A stretch of 30,257 nucleotides of DNA. It comes from an uncultured Flavobacteriaceae bacterium. Lineage in GTDB: Bacteria > Bacteroidota > Bacteroidia > Flavobacteriales > Flavobacteriaceae. The notes under the pieces were generated by a model that saw only the letters and a list, made by a program, of their open reading frames with translations, searched no databases and had not been told where the DNA came from. This document shows, piece after piece, positions 1 through 8,383 of the stretch. The translations under genes were made by a program, and so were the position numbers. Where the stretch lies: assembly GCA_947311745.1 (NCBI GenBank), contig CAMZLT010000178.1:1-30257 (forward strand), in the 5' to 3' direction. The first letter of the stretch is position 1, and the number at the start of each line of letters is the position of its first letter.

Positions 1-49
1 TGTATAAAAGATTTTATTTTATACCATAATATTTAGCAATTATATTATT

Positions 50-57
50 TATCTTTG
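50..57 (+). promoter_or_regulatory. Candidate -7 promoter box for the P-loop ATPase gene
   Basis: TATCTTTG matches the Bacteroidetes -7 consensus TAnnTTTG and lies 22 bases before the ATG at 80. No TTG is visible at the expected -33 distance, so the call rests on the -7 box alone. Confidence 0.4.
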
Positions 58-79
58 TCCAATTAAATTTTACCAAATA

Positions 80-619
80 ATGCAAAAGAAAATTGTAATC
101 ACAGGAGGTCCAGGAACAGGAAAATCTACCGTTATTATAGAGTTAGAAAAACGAAAATTCGCATGTATGCACGAAATATCACGAGAAGTTACCCTAATGG
201 CTCGTAAGAATGGTATTGAACAACTGTTTTTAAAAGACCCAATGTTATTTAGCAAAATGTTATTAGAAGGTCGTGTGCAACAATTTAAAAAAGCTAGTAA
301 ATTAGATGCAGATGTCGTTTTTTTTGACAGAGGAATTCCTGATGTTTTTGCGTATATGAACTATTTAGGCGTTAGTTATCCAGATGTTTTTGTAGAAAAA
401 AGCAAAGAAAACAAATATTACAACACTATTTTTTTAATGCCACCATGGAAAGAAATTTATATTACCGATAACGAACGCTACGAAAGTTTTGAACAATCTT
501 TAGCTATTCACAACCACTTAAAAACTGCCTATCAAAATCTAGGCTATACTATTGTAGAAGTTCCTTTTGACTCTGTAGATGAACGAGTTGCTTTTATACT
601 TGATAAAATTAACAACTAA
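80..619 (+). CDS. AAA_28-type P-loop ATPase/kinase-like protein
   Basis: A 179-residue single-domain nucleotide-binding protein. Residues 9-17 (GGPGTGKST) form a textbook Walker A loop at the extreme N-terminus, and VVFFDRGIPD near residues 79-88 looks like a Walker B strand followed by an Asp-Arg pair, as in the AAA_28 family of small ATPases related to nucleoside and polyphosphate kinases. No signal peptide or membrane segment is present, so it should be cytoplasmic. The ATG at 80 puts the P-loop at the normal distance from the start. It is followed after 18 bases by recQ and probably shares a transcript with it and fmt. The true substrate cannot be read from the sequence; many relatives are annotated only as 'ATP-binding protein' or 'ATPase'. 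The fold is confident, the reaction unknown. Confidence 0.8.
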   Translation: MQKKIVITGGPGTGKSTVIIELEKRKFACMHEISREVTLMARKNGIEQLFLKDPMLFSKMLLEGRVQQFKKASKLDADVVFFDRGIPDVFAYMNYLGVSYPDVFVEKSKENKYYNTIFLMPPWKEIYITDNERYESFEQSLAIHNHLKTAYQNLGYTIVEVPFDSVDERVAFILDKINN

Positions 620-637
620 ACTAGTATTATATATTTT

Positions 638-2530
638 ATGACAGCAAAAGAAATCCTCAAAAAATATTGGAATTACGATTCCTTTAGAGATACACAAGAG
701 GAAATAATCCAAGCTGTTCTAAACCAAAAAAATGTAGTTGCTTTACTGCCAACTGGTGGCGGAAAATCACTTTGTTATCAAATTCCTGCAATGGTCAATA
801 AAGGTGTTTGTATTGTTGTTTCCCCTTTAATTGCATTAATGCAAGATCAAGTTTTAAACCTTAAAAAACGAGGTATAAAAGCAGTTGCTATTACATCTAA
901 ACTAACCGAATCGGAAATTGTAATTGCCTTTGACAACATGCAATTTGGCAGTATTAAATTTCTATATCTTTCACCTGAAAAATTACAATCGGAATTTATT
1001 CAACAAAAAATAAAACAACTAGACGTTAATTTAGTTGCCGTAGATGAGGCACATTGTATCTCAGAATGGGGTCACGATTTTAGAGTTTCGTACTTAAAAA
1101 TAGCCTTACTTAAAGAACTTTTACCAAACGTAAACTTTATTGCTTTAACCGCAACCGCAACCGATTTAGTAGTAAAAAATATTGCCGAAAACCTACAACT
1201 AGAAAACCCAATATTTTTTAAAAAATCATTTTACCGAGATAATTTAGCATATCAAATATACCAAGCAGAGGATTTTAACTACCAATTAAAACGAATGCTT
1301 ACAAAAGTAAACCAACCAACCATAATTTACGTAAACAGTCGAAGGCAAACCAAAAGTTTAAGCGATTATCTAAATACACAAAATTTTAGAAGTAGTTTTT
1401 ACAACGGAGGCATGACAAATGAACAAAAAGAACAATCGTACCTAAAGTGGATGCAAGAAAAAACGACTATTATGGTTGCAACCAATGCCTTTGGTATGGG
1501 AATTGATAAAGAAAATGTAAAATTAATTATCCATTTAAACATTCCTAATAGTATAGAAAATTACATGCAAGAAGCTGGTCGTGCTGGTAGAAACGGCAAA
1601 AAAAGTTTTGCTGTACTCCTTTACAATAAAGGTACAATTTACGATTTTGAAAAACGCATTGATCAAAATTTAGTTTCTGTTCCGTTTTTAAAAGAGGTAT
1701 ATAAAAAATTAAATCAATTTTTTAAAATTGCTCTAGGCGAACTTACCGAAAAAAAATACATTTTAAATTTACAGGAATTCTGCAATTTATACAAATTCAA
1801 TTTTTTAAAAACCTATAATGCCATTTTACTTTTAGAAAAAGAAGGCGTTTTACTATACGAACAAAATTTTTATCTTAAAAATGCAGTTACCTTTATAAGC
1901 ACCAACGAAACAATTGCAGCATACACAAATAAAAAACCAAAAAGTAAAGAAACAATCACCTCTTTATTACGAAGTTATGGCGGAATTTTTGAAAACCAAA
2001 CCTATATTGACGAATATGCATTATCGCAAAAAATAGGTGTTTCAAAAAGTAAACTGGTAGCACAGTTAATACAACTACATCAAGATAAAATTATTCAATA
2101 CCAACGACAAAAAAACAGCAGTGCTATTCAGTTTTTAGTCATGCGTGAGGATGACCGAACCATAAACAGCATTACAAAAAGCGTTACAAAACGAAATGCA
2201 TTAAAAATAGCAAAAAAAGATGCTATTTTAAATTTTGTAACCAATAAAACTATTTGCCGAAACATTTTACTCTTGCAATATTTTAACGAAACAAAATTTA
2301 AAAACTGTAAAATATGCGATGTTTGTCTTGACAAAAAAAAGCAACAAACAAACACACAATTAATACAACAAAAAATTGAACTTTTATTAGCAAATAAGAC
2401 TCCTTTAGACGCAAAAGAAATTGTACATTTGTCTGGTTTTAAACAAAGCGAAGTACTAAAAGTTTTGCAATTTATGCTAGAAAATAACCAATTAAAAATC
2501 AACCATTCCAATGCATACGAAAAAAAATAA
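638..2530 (+). CDS. recQ: ATP-dependent DNA helicase RecQ
   Basis: A 630-residue superfamily 2 helicase that unwinds DNA 3'-5' in recombination and stalled-fork repair. Motif I is LPTGGGKS (37-44), motif II is DEAH (136-139) followed by the RecQ-specific aromatic loop ISEWGHDFR (141-149), motif III is TATAT (171-175), and motif VI is QEAGRAGRNG (311-320). Zinc-ligand cysteines are visible at 540, 557, 560 and 563 (CKICDVC), which lie further toward the C-terminus than in E. coli RecQ, after a long winged-helix-like segment; this is the layout I expect of the Bacteroidetes RecQ form. There is no obvious HRDC domain. The last 20 bases overlap the start of fmt, so the two are probably translationally linked. 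The family call is firm; which of several RecQ paralogs this is cannot be decided here. Confidence 0.95.
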   Translation: MTAKEILKKYWNYDSFRDTQEEIIQAVLNQKNVVALLPTGGGKSLCYQIPAMVNKGVCIVVSPLIALMQDQVLNLKKRGIKAVAITSKLTESEIVIAFDNMQFGSIKFLYLSPEKLQSEFIQQKIKQLDVNLVAVDEAHCISEWGHDFRVSYLKIALLKELLPNVNFIALTATATDLVVKNIAENLQLENPIFFKKSFYRDNLAYQIYQAEDFNYQLKRMLTKVNQPTIIYVNSRRQTKSLSDYLNTQNFRSSFYNGGMTNEQKEQSYLKWMQEKTTIMVATNAFGMGIDKENVKLIIHLNIPNSIENYMQEAGRAGRNGKKSFAVLLYNKGTIYDFEKRIDQNLVSVPFLKEVYKKLNQFFKIALGELTEKKYILNLQEFCNLYKFNFLKTYNAILLLEKEGVLLYEQNFYLKNAVTFISTNETIAAYTNKKPKSKETITSLLRSYGGIFENQTYIDEYALSQKIGVSKSKLVAQLIQLHQDKIIQYQRQKNSSAIQFLVMREDDRTINSITKSVTKRNALKIAKKDAILNFVTNKTICRNILLLQYFNETKFKNCKICDVCLDKKKQQTNTQLIQQKIELLLANKTPLDAKEIVHLSGFKQSEVLKVLQFMLENNQLKINHSNAYEKK

Positions 2531-3476
2531 CAACCGAGATTTACGCATCGTTTTTATGGGAACACCAGAATTTGCTGTTACCATTTTAAAAGGAATTTTA
2601 GAAAATAATTATACGGTTGTTGGTGTTATAACTGCTCCTGACAAACCATCTGGTAGAGGACGAAAAATAAACCAATCTGCAGTTAAAAAATTCGCTTTAG
2701 AGAAAAATTTACCCATTTTACAGCCAAAAAATCTTAAAGATGAAATTTTTCAACAAGAACTAAAAGCCTTACAAGCAAATGTACAAGTAGTTGTTGCATT
2801 TAGAATGCTACCAAAAACCGTTTGGAAAATGCCAAAATACGGCACATTTAATTTACATGCATCGCTTTTGCCAGAATACAGAGGTGCTGCTCCGATAAAT
2901 TGGGCAATAATTAACGGCGAAACAAAAACAGGCGTTACCACCTTTTTTATTGACGAAAAAATAGATACTGGTGAAATTATTTTACAAAAAGAAGTGCCGA
3001 TTAGTTCCAACGAAAGCGCTGGTCAACTACACGATAAATTGATGTATATAGGTAGCGATTTAGTAAACCAAACTTTAGAGCAAATACAAAACAACACCAT
3101 TAAAACAAACCCACAACCAAAAAGAAAACACAAAAACGCTCCTAAAATTTACACCGAAACTTGTAAAATTAACTGGAAAGAGCCTCTAAAAAATATTCAT
3201 GATAAAATAAGAGGACTCAGTCCATATCCTGTTGCATGGACATCGTTACAAAACGGCGATACTATTTTAAATATGAAAATATACCAAGCCAAAGCCATAT
3301 TTGAAAGACACGATTTAAAAATAGGCACAATTTTAATTTCAAAAAAAGAATTAAAAGTTGTAGTAGCCGATGGTTTTCTATCTATAAAAGAAATAAAAAT
3401 ACCAGGAAAACGAAAAATGGACGTGGTTAGTTTTTTAAACGGCTTTCATTTTGAAAAAAATGCATCTGTTATTTAA
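2511..3476 (+). CDS. fmt: Methionyl-tRNA formyltransferase
   Basis: Transfers a formyl group from 10-formyl-tetrahydrofolate to Met-tRNA(fMet) for initiation. The 321-residue length is normal for the family. The N-terminal catalytic fold begins with RIVFMGTPEFAV (12-23). Catalytic residues are visible as Asn114 and His116 in FNLHASLLPEYRGAAP and Asp152 in EKIDTGEI. The C-terminal OB-like tRNA-binding domain starts around residue 210. The ATG at 2511 lies inside recQ and gives about ten extra residues before the conserved strand; the next in-frame ATG (Met16) falls within the conserved VFMGTP motif and would truncate the fold, so 2511 is preferred. It depends on folate, which links it loosely to folE in this window. 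No clear terminator follows. Confidence 0.97.
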   Translation: MHTKKNNNRDLRIVFMGTPEFAVTILKGILENNYTVVGVITAPDKPSGRGRKINQSAVKKFALEKNLPILQPKNLKDEIFQQELKALQANVQVVVAFRMLPKTVWKMPKYGTFNLHASLLPEYRGAAPINWAIINGETKTGVTTFFIDEKIDTGEIILQKEVPISSNESAGQLHDKLMYIGSDLVNQTLEQIQNNTIKTNPQPKRKHKNAPKIYTETCKINWKEPLKNIHDKIRGLSPYPVAWTSLQNGDTILNMKIYQAKAIFERHDLKIGTILISKKELKVVVADGFLSIKEIKIPGKRKMDVVSFLNGFHFEKNASVI

Positions 3477-3525
3477 TCCATTAAAACCCTTTTATTTACT
3501 GATTTTACAGTAAAAAACACCACTC

Positions 3526-3557
3526 TTATTAACAATTCACCTTATTTATTAACAATT
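3526..3557. repeat. Direct repeat pair TTATTAACAATT upstream of the HU gene
   Basis: Two identical 12-base copies lie at 3526-3537 and 3546-3557, start-to-start 20 bases apart, which is about two helical turns. They sit 24 bases upstream of the HU -33 box. This spacing fits a protein-binding site on one face of the helix, but the binding factor is unknown. Confidence 0.5.
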
Positions 3558-3580
3558 TAAGGCTTTTTTTTTAATAAACC

Positions 3581-3610
3581 TTGTATAAACCCTTATAAAA
3601 CCTATATTTG
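3581..3610 (+). promoter_or_regulatory. Promoter of the HU gene
   Basis: TTG at 3581-3583, 19 bases, then TATATTTG at 3603-3610. This is a full match to the Bacteroidetes primary-sigma pattern (TTG, about 19-22 bases, TAnnTTTG). The transcript would have a leader of roughly 40 bases, AT-rich and lacking a Shine-Dalgarno motif. Confidence 0.8.
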
Positions 3611-3658
3611 CTGTGCTTGATAGCAAAAAAAATATTAATCAATTAAAAAATTTTAATT

Positions 3659-3931
3659 ATGAACAAAACAGAATTAATCGAAGCAATGGCAGCTGAAGCT
3701 GGAATTTCTAAAGCAGCAGCAGGAAAAGCATTATCAGGAATGATGGAAGCAGTAAAAGGAACTTTAAAAAAAGGTGGTAAAGTATCTTTAGTAGGTTTTG
3801 GATCTTGGGATGTTTCTAAAAGAGCTGCAAGAAATGGTAGAAACCCTCAAACAGGAGCTACTATTAAAATTGCTGCTAAAAACGTTGTTAAATTTAAAGC
3901 AGGTTCTGAATTAAAAAATTCAGTAAACTAG
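3659..3931 (+). CDS. HU-family DNA-binding protein
   Basis: A 90-residue histone-like protein that bends and compacts DNA as a dimer. The N-terminal helices (MNKTELIEAMAAEAGISK) are those of the HU/IHF family. VGFGSWDV (about 45-52) is the core turn, and RNGRNPQTG (about 58-66) is the DNA-clasping arm with the Pro that intercalates in HU/IHF. It is monocistronic: a strong promoter lies upstream and a hairpin terminator begins 24 bases after the stop. The arrangement and simple codon choice suit a highly expressed gene. HU versus IHF-like naming cannot be settled from the sequence, so no symbol is given. Confidence 0.95.
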   Translation: MNKTELIEAMAAEAGISKAAAGKALSGMMEAVKGTLKKGGKVSLVGFGSWDVSKRAARNGRNPQTGATIKIAAKNVVKFKAGSELKNSVN

Positions 3932-3955
3932 TAAACAGCTTTTTTACATTATATT

Positions 3956-3989
3956 AAAACTCCTTTTTTTTTAAAAAAAGGAGTTTTTT
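3956..3989 (+). terminator. Rho-independent terminator after the HU gene
   Basis: AAAACTCC plus T's pairs with A's plus GGAGTTTT (arms about 3956-3970 and 3973-3987), followed by T's. The A/T part of the stem near the loop is weak, and the GGAG/CTCC core holds it. The symmetry means it could also stop transcripts arriving from the minus strand (DUF1697 gene). Confidence 0.8.
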
Positions 3990-4029
3990 AATTATAAGAT
4001 TAAATTTTATTATTTTCAATAATTCATAT

Positions 4030-4560
4030 CTAATTATACCAATCTAACAACTTAGTTGTTGTTCGCCAATTTCTAGTTGTTGCGGTTACATTTAATTTAT
4101 TCTCTATAATTTTATTTGTTAATTTTGTTTTTCCTGCTCCATTTTCATAATATAAATAAAGTACTTTTTTAAAAAATAAATACCGATCTTTCCCAAAATT
4201 AACTGTCGCAAATTTTGAAATATCCTTTGGTACTTCATCTAAAAATGCAACCGATATTTTTTTAACATCCACATCTTTTTCATTAATAAATGGGTTCTTT
4301 TTAATTGTTGTTAATAATTCCTCTTTAGTTAAAATAATAAGTGAAATATCTAAGTCAAATTTGTTTTTAAGGATATTCGAAATAGTTTTAGACAAAACTT
4401 CTTTTGGTTTATCCGTTTCAAAAAACACATTGCCGCTTTGAATGTAAGTTTGCACATTTTTAAAATTGTTTTCCGCTAAAATTTTACACAAATCAGCCAT
4501 TAAAATTTTATTCTTTCCTGAAACATTAATTCCGCGAAGCAAAGCAATATACCCAATCAC
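4030..4560 (-). CDS. DUF1697 family protein
   Basis: A 176-residue cytoplasmic protein of unknown biochemical role. The opening YIALLRGINVSGKNKI and the segment YIQSGNVFF (about 39-47) are the hallmarks of the DUF1697 family, which is widespread in bacteria. It begins with GTG at 4560; this base is also the last base of the proline dehydrogenase TAG stop (TAGTG), so the two reading frames share one nucleotide and translation is likely coupled. The next ATG, at Met21, would remove the conserved N-terminal strand, which supports the GTG start. It is the last gene of the minus-strand run that includes folE and the proline dehydrogenase gene. Nothing in the sequence indicates a substrate. Confidence 0.88.
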   Translation of the reverse strand: MIGYIALLRGINVSGKNKILMADLCKILAENNFKNVQTYIQSGNVFFETDKPKEVLSKTISNILKNKFDLDISLIILTKEELLTTIKKNPFINEKDVDVKKISVAFLDEVPKDISKFATVNFGKDRYLFFKKVLYLYYENGAGKTKLTNKIIENKLNVTATTRNWRTTTKLLDWYN

Positions 4561-5729
4561 TATCTTGTTAATTTTCTACGTTTACGTTCTTGTTTTAGCA
4601 AACGCAATTCACGAGAAGTTTGCCCAGAAACCGATGTATTCTCCTCTGCTCTACGAATTAAATATGGCATTACATCTCGTACAGGACCAAAAGGTAAATA
4701 TTTAGCAACATTGTACCCATTTTCAGCAAGATTAAAACTAATATGATCGCTCATTCCGTATAATTGTCCAAACCACATTCGCGTATCGGATTTTGAAATA
4801 TTCTCTTTTTTTGCCAATCCCATTAATAAATACGAACTTTCCTCGTTGTGTGTTCCTGCAAAAATTGCCATTTTATCATTTTCCATCATATACCTAATTG
4901 CTGCATCGTAATTTTTGTCCGTAGCTTCTTTATCTTTACAAATTGGCGATTCATATCCTTTTTCTTTGGCACGTTCTCGTTCTTTTTCCATATATGCACC
5001 ACGAACTAATTTCATACCAATATAAAATCCTTTTTCTTTTGCTCTAGTATGTAATTTTTGTAAATATGCCATTCTATCGTGTCGATACATTTGCAAGGTG
5101 TTAAAAATAATTGCTTTATCTTTATTATAGGTTTCCATTAATTTTTCAATTAAAGTATCTGCTGCATCTTGCATCCAACTTTCTTCAGCATCAATTAATA
5201 ACGGAACATCATTTTCATAAGCTTTTTTACTTACTTTTTCGTAACGTTCTAAAACGCGATTCCATTCGTCTTTCTCGGAAGGAGTTAAGGTTTTTTTTTC
5301 GGTTATTTTTTGATATAATGCAAAACGACCAAAACCTGTTGGTTTAAAAACTGCAAATGGTATGGCATCTTTTTCTTTAACAAAATCTAAAATTTTAAGT
5401 GTTTTATCTAAAGCTAAATCAAATTGTTCTTCGGTTTCTTTTCCTTCTACCGAATAATCTAAAATAGAATGTACTTTTTTTGCATACATTTTATCAATTA
5501 CTGGCATACAATCTTCTTCGGTAATTCCACCACAAAAATGATCAAAAACCGAGGCTCTAATTAAATGTTCTACAGGCATATGTGCCTTTAAAGCAAATTT
5601 AGTAACAGCAGTACCTATACGAACTAAAGGCTCGGATTGTATCATTTTAAATAAAAAATATGCTCGTTCTAATTCGGTATCGGTTTTTATTGCAAATGCA
5701 GTTTTGGTATTACTAAAAATCACTTCCAT
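4560..5729 (-). CDS. Proline dehydrogenase (FAD-dependent, monofunctional)
   Basis: Oxidises L-proline to pyrroline-5-carboxylate, passing electrons to FAD and then to the respiratory chain; the first step from proline to glutamate. The protein has 389 residues and is the stand-alone PRODH domain, not the bifunctional PutA. Signature segments of the beta/alpha barrel are MKLVRGAYMEKER, the GTHNEES segment, LYGMSDHISFNLAENGYNVAKY (an interrupted match to the family), and YLIRRAEENTSV near the C-terminus (356-367), whose Arg359-Arg360 pair corresponds to the substrate carboxylate-binding arginines. The tail is strongly basic. No membrane segment is visible. The gene lies 22 bases after folE. 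The partner P5C dehydrogenase is not in this window. Confidence 0.95.
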   Translation of the reverse strand: MEVIFSNTKTAFAIKTDTELERAYFLFKMIQSEPLVRIGTAVTKFALKAHMPVEHLIRASVFDHFCGGITEEDCMPVIDKMYAKKVHSILDYSVEGKETEEQFDLALDKTLKILDFVKEKDAIPFAVFKPTGFGRFALYQKITEKKTLTPSEKDEWNRVLERYEKVSKKAYENDVPLLIDAEESWMQDAADTLIEKLMETYNKDKAIIFNTLQMYRHDRMAYLQKLHTRAKEKGFYIGMKLVRGAYMEKERERAKEKGYESPICKDKEATDKNYDAAIRYMMENDKMAIFAGTHNEESSYLLMGLAKKENISKSDTRMWFGQLYGMSDHISFNLAENGYNVAKYLPFGPVRDVMPYLIRRAEENTSVSGQTSRELRLLKQERKRRKLTR

Positions 5730-5751
5730 TTTATGTATATTAAACTAGTTT

Positions 5752-6420
5752 TTATTCAAATTCGGTTTGCATTTGAATGTAATTAAGAAATTCTTGTTTT
5801 ATAGATTCTTCTTTAAATTTTCCGCCAAATTCCGAAGTTACCGTACTACTAGCAACATCACGAATTCCACGAGAATTTACACATAAATGCTTTGCATCTA
5901 TCACACAAGCAACATCTTCAGTATCCATTGCTTCTTGTAAGGCTTGTACAATTTGCATAGTTAAACGCTCTTGTACTTGCGGACGCTTAGCGTAATAATC
6001 TACAATACGATTCATTTTAGATAAACCAATTACTTTTCCTTTAGATATATAAGCAACGTGTGCTTTACCAACAATTGGTAACAAATGATGTTCGCAAGTA
6101 GAATATACTGTTATGTTTTTCTCTACTAGCATTTCGCCATATTTATAGTTGTTATCAAAAGTGGATAATTTTGGTTTGTTATCTGGATTTAAACCTGCAA
6201 ATAATTCTTTAACAAAGGCTTTTGCTACTCGTTTTGGTGTTCCCTTTAGGCTATCATCTGTCAAATCCATACCAAGTGTATGCAATACCTTATATATATC
6301 TTTTTCTATTGCATTAATTTTTTCAGTATCCGACATTTTAAAAGCATCGCTACGCAAAGGTGTTTTTGCTGAAGTTCCGATATGCTCTTCGCCTATTTCA
6401 TCTATTTTTTCTGTACTCAT
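5752..6420 (-). CDS. folE: GTP cyclohydrolase I
   Basis: Converts GTP to 7,8-dihydroneopterin triphosphate, the first step of folate and other pterin pathways (and of queuosine precursors). The protein has 222 residues, close to the E. coli enzyme. Zinc ligands are Cys109 and His112 in STCEHHLLP and Cys180 in DAKHLCVNSRG. The catalytic core runs from about residue 36 to the end; the first 30 residues are a variable extension. A TACTTTTG box (complement of 6444-6451) lies 23 bases upstream of the ATG, so folE can be transcribed independently of the res-mod genes before it. Proline dehydrogenase and DUF1697 follow closely and are likely co-transcribed. Confidence 0.97.
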   Translation of the reverse strand: MSTEKIDEIGEEHIGTSAKTPLRSDAFKMSDTEKINAIEKDIYKVLHTLGMDLTDDSLKGTPKRVAKAFVKELFAGLNPDNKPKLSTFDNNYKYGEMLVEKNITVYSTCEHHLLPIVGKAHVAYISKGKVIGLSKMNRIVDYYAKRPQVQERLTMQIVQALQEAMDTEDVACVIDAKHLCVNSRGIRDVASSTVTSEFGGKFKEESIKQEFLNYIQMQTEFE

Positions 6421-6443
6421 TTTTAGCTTGTAAATTAGTCTTG

Positions 6444-6451
6444 CAAAAGTA
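6444..6451 (-). promoter_or_regulatory. Candidate -7 promoter box for folE
   Basis: On the minus strand this reads TACTTTTG, a full TAnnTTTG match, 23 bases before the folE ATG and between the mod stop and folE. No TTG is visible at the -33 position, so activity is uncertain. Confidence 0.45.
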
Positions 6452-6452
6452 A

Positions 6453-8381
6453 TTATTTCATTTCTATTATTGTTTCATCTCCTGATATATTTCTTACTTT
6501 TAAACGCAAAGGTTTTTTATTGCTTTCTATTGTTCCGTTCCAAAAATCTTTGGTTTTTTCTCCGTTGTTTATAAGATAACCTAATTTGTCTATTTTTATT
6601 TCATAATCACTTTTCCATTTTCCGTCTTTATTGGTGCAATCTAAGCTTAGCATTTCTATCAATTCTAATCCTTCTTCACTAATATTAATTGGATTAAAGG
6701 CTTTTCCTTTTTTTATGGCTTGTAGGTTTCCTTTTTCGTTAAACTCGTTAATTTTTTGCATTAAACGGTCGCTTACAAAGTTTGTTATTTCAGTTGTGAA
6801 AACGCCATCTTTTTCTGACGTTTTGTATTCTGTAATATCTTCTACAACTATGTCGTGCAATAAGTTTTTAAGGTCTTTTAATTCTACTTGTATTTGTGTA
6901 GCATTATTGTCTTTTACAAACTTTTCTATTTCTTTATAATCTATAATATCTATATAGTAAATAATTACTTTTTTAACGTCAATTTCAAGATTTTGTAATT
7001 CTTGATTTACAATTTTATTGATAATTGGAATATCTAATACTTTCTCTTTACTATCTATTAAGTTAGGAACATAAACAGGTACAGTTCCTGTTTTACTTTC
7101 TTGAACTGCACCAAACCAAAATTTACTAACTCCTTCTATTCCTTTTTGCAAACTTGGTATCAGTTTGCTTAACTTATCCATTGTTTGCACAGGATTTCTA
7201 AACAAGTTTACACCATCTTTTATTTCTTTTATGGTAAAGTTTGCTTTGTTTTCTTTTAATCTATCTCTTACGGTTTGTATGCTGTTTACACCAATATCAC
7301 AATGTATAAATTTTCTACCTAAATCATTGGCAACTTTTGATGTTACACCACTTCCTCCAAAGAAATCAGCAACTACCATATCTTTGTTTGATGATGCTTT
7401 TATAAATTTTTCTATTAACTCTTCTGGTTTTTGAGTTGCATAGTCAACTCTTTCTGTTGACCAAATATTAATATAATCTAAAACAATCCAATCTCTTGGT
7501 CTAACACCATTTTTTTCATCTAAATAATCTACTCTACATAATTCAGGGTTTGTTTTTAACCATTTAGGGTCTAAATCAGTTATATTTTGTACAGGACTAC
7601 CGTTTATATTTCTTCCGTGTAAACGATATTTACGACCGTCTTTATCTGTATGTTTGTATTTTTTAATAGTTGTTTCAGTAAATTCTTCTGAAACGTCTTT
7701 CCAATTGAAAGTTCTATTTTCGTTTTTTGAGTAAAGATAAATACTATCGTGTCGTCTTGTAAAATGGTTTTCAGCAACTGCCATACCTCTATAACACCAA
7801 ACAATCTCATTTACAAAATTATCTTCTCCAAAAACTTCATCCATTAGTATTTTAACATAATGACCAATATGATAGTCTAAATGCATATAAATACTCGCTG
7901 TATCGTTCATAATGCTTTTAATAGCCTGTAAATTTTCATACATCCAATTAAGATAATCTTCCTTTTTCCATATATCGCCATACATTTTTTCTTCAAATGC
8001 CTGTAATTCTTCCATTGGCATTTCTTTTTCGGCAAGTTTTATTTTTTCGGCAAGTTTTGGGTTTCTGCGTATATATACTTTTTTGGCATAATCTGCTCCA
8101 CTTGCAAAAGGTGGGTCAATATAAACCAAATCTACTTTTATGCCTTGTTCTTTTAGGTAAGCACAGGCAGAAATACATTCGCCTCTTATTACTAAATTTT
8201 CAGATTTTTCACCAACTTCTTCTATGGTTTCTACTTCATAATAAGGCATTCCTCTTTTTATACGGTCGTAAACTTTGTTGTTATCACGATAACGTAAAAC
8301 TCTTTGTGTACGACTAAAATCATCTAAAATGGCTTGTCCTTCAACTGTATTAGGTGTATATGGTATGTATTTTATTGGCAT
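6453..8381 (-). CDS. Site-specific DNA adenine methyltransferase, Type III Mod-like
   Basis: Methylates adenine at the recognition site of the restriction system and supplies sequence specificity. The protein has 642 residues. Motif IV DPPF is at 89-92 (DLVYIDPPFASG); the S-adenosylmethionine loop ADFFGGSG (338-345, FxGxG) comes afterwards, preceded by TQKPEELIEKFI (316-327). Catalytic-motif-before-SAM-motif order is the beta class, used by Type III Mod subunits and some N6-adenine enzymes. Residues 100-315 should hold the target recognition domain, and the last 230 residues are a long tail ending in the VRNISGDETI segment. It starts two bases after the res stop, so the two genes are one transcription unit with res first. 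No simple-sequence tract suggesting phase variation was seen. The recognition sequence is unknown. Confidence 0.92.
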   Translation of the reverse strand: MPIKYIPYTPNTVEGQAILDDFSRTQRVLRYRDNNKVYDRIKRGMPYYEVETIEEVGEKSENLVIRGECISACAYLKEQGIKVDLVYIDPPFASGADYAKKVYIRRNPKLAEKIKLAEKEMPMEELQAFEEKMYGDIWKKEDYLNWMYENLQAIKSIMNDTASIYMHLDYHIGHYVKILMDEVFGEDNFVNEIVWCYRGMAVAENHFTRRHDSIYLYSKNENRTFNWKDVSEEFTETTIKKYKHTDKDGRKYRLHGRNINGSPVQNITDLDPKWLKTNPELCRVDYLDEKNGVRPRDWIVLDYINIWSTERVDYATQKPEELIEKFIKASSNKDMVVADFFGGSGVTSKVANDLGRKFIHCDIGVNSIQTVRDRLKENKANFTIKEIKDGVNLFRNPVQTMDKLSKLIPSLQKGIEGVSKFWFGAVQESKTGTVPVYVPNLIDSKEKVLDIPIINKIVNQELQNLEIDVKKVIIYYIDIIDYKEIEKFVKDNNATQIQVELKDLKNLLHDIVVEDITEYKTSEKDGVFTTEITNFVSDRLMQKINEFNEKGNLQAIKKGKAFNPINISEEGLELIEMLSLDCTNKDGKWKSDYEIKIDKLGYLINNGEKTKDFWNGTIESNKKPLRLKVRNISGDETIIEMK

Positions 8382-8383
8382 CT

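Noticed and set aside
2128..2511. Minus-strand open frame of 127 codons inside recQ
   Set aside because: Antisense to the zinc-binding and C-terminal part of RecQ; Cys/Phe-rich translation of an A-rich coding strand, with no family resemblance.
3495..3514. TTTACTG/CAGTAAA hairpin after fmt as a terminator
   Set aside because: Only a 7-base, AT-rich stem and no T-run follows on the plus strand; the minus strand lacks one too.
6453..8381. Phase-variable mod gene through a simple-sequence repeat
   Set aside because: No tandem di-, tetra- or pentanucleotide run was seen in the coding region or upstream, and poly-T/A runs are no longer than elsewhere in this AT-rich DNA.
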